A program made the translations under genes and the position numbers. Source: JAAEUB01 sp964550345 (lineage in GTDB: Bacteria > Pseudomonadota > Alphaproteobacteria > Rhodobacterales > Rhodobacteraceae). Taken from it: DNA of 31,368 bases. The first letter of the stretch is position 1. Every line of letters begins with the position of its first letter. The DNA is taken from assembly GCA_964550345.1 (NCBI GenBank), contig CAZJYZ010000038.1:1-31368 (forward strand), read 5' to 3'. The notes under the pieces are model-generated. The model saw nothing but the letters and a program-made list of their open reading frames with translations, was not told the origin of the DNA and ran no database searches. Positions 31,257 through 31,368 of the stretch are shown here, in pieces.

Positions 31257-31368
31257 TTTCAACCCAATTTGAGTTTCAGTGCGCTGCTTTCAGTTATTGA
31301 CCGACCCGTATTGACCTGATCCTCCCCCTTTGAACCGGTCCGCCCTTATAGTTAGGAAACGGAGGATC
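31257..31368 (+). promoter_or_regulatory. Right-edge intergenic sequence with operator half-site and a ribosome-binding site
   Basis: No terminator hairpin was found after the PaaA-like gene. A TetR half-site ACCGACC lies at 31300-31306, inside a direct repeat of ATTGACC (31296-31302 and 31110 bases of the same line counted as 31310-31316). TATAGT at 31347-31352 has no -35 at good spacing. The window ends in GGAGGATC (31361-31368), a strong ribosome-binding site, so another plus-strand gene very likely begins just beyond the edge. Confidence 0.35.

Noticed and set aside
31311..31352. TTGACC and TATAGT as a promoter at the right edge
   Set aside because: They are 30 bases apart, far from the usual 16-18.
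1..31368. tRNA, rRNA, CRISPR, insertion sequence or prophage signatures
   Set aside because: None was recognised by reading; no tandem repeat-spacer pattern, transposase or integrase frame is present.

Overview
The window looks like the chromosome of a Gram-negative proteobacterium, most likely an alphaproteobacterium (Rhodobacterales-like). This rests on the family mix, the TetR-controlled paa gene arrangement and the moderate GC (about 50-55% by eye). It is inference; no 16S or marker gene is present. The window is almost entirely catabolic genes, tightly packed and often overlapping, with no rRNA, tRNA, CRISPR or insertion sequence seen.

Region 1 (1-5916) is miscellaneous catabolism. It starts with the C-terminal part of an acyl/aryl-CoA ligase, followed by a RidA-family gene and nagA (N-acetylglucosamine-6-phosphate deacetylase). 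Next come two divergent pairs: a creatinase-like M24-fold protein plus a nitrilase-superfamily amidase on the minus strand, and a maleate isomerase/Asp-Glu racemase-like enzyme plus a GntR regulator on the plus strand. A perfect palindrome CTGTATACAG lies between them and is a plausible GntR operator.

Region 2 (5933-11083) is one very large minus-strand gene encoding a predicted exported protein of 1716 residues. It has a beta-rich N-terminal half, two hydrophobic stretches, a proline-rich linker and a C-terminal domain that reads as a divergent protein-kinase fold. This is the least explained object in the window.

Region 3 (11166-20268) is a complete 4-hydroxybenzoate/protocatechuate 4,5-cleavage module. 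PobA makes protocatechuate, LigAB opens the ring, LigC oxidises the semialdehyde, LigI hydrolyses 2-pyrone-4,6-dicarboxylate, GalD tautomerises 4-oxalomesaconate, GalB hydrates it, and LigK/GalC cleaves the product to pyruvate and oxaloacetate. A LysR regulator with two DNA-binding domains sits between the two transcription units. A DUF1932-type reductase of unknown role is placed upstream of ligC.

Region 4 (20274-31256) is the aerobic phenylacetyl-CoA pathway. The minus-strand unit is paaG-paaI-paaK-tetR. Divergently run paaZ and then paaJ-paaA-paaB-paaC-paaD-paaE, followed by an unusual PaaA paralogue that keeps five of six diiron ligands. Near-identical TetR-type operator sequences lie one base upstream of the -10 elements of both paaZ and paaJ. 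paaF and paaH are not in the window, and a ribosome-binding site at the right edge suggests another gene follows.
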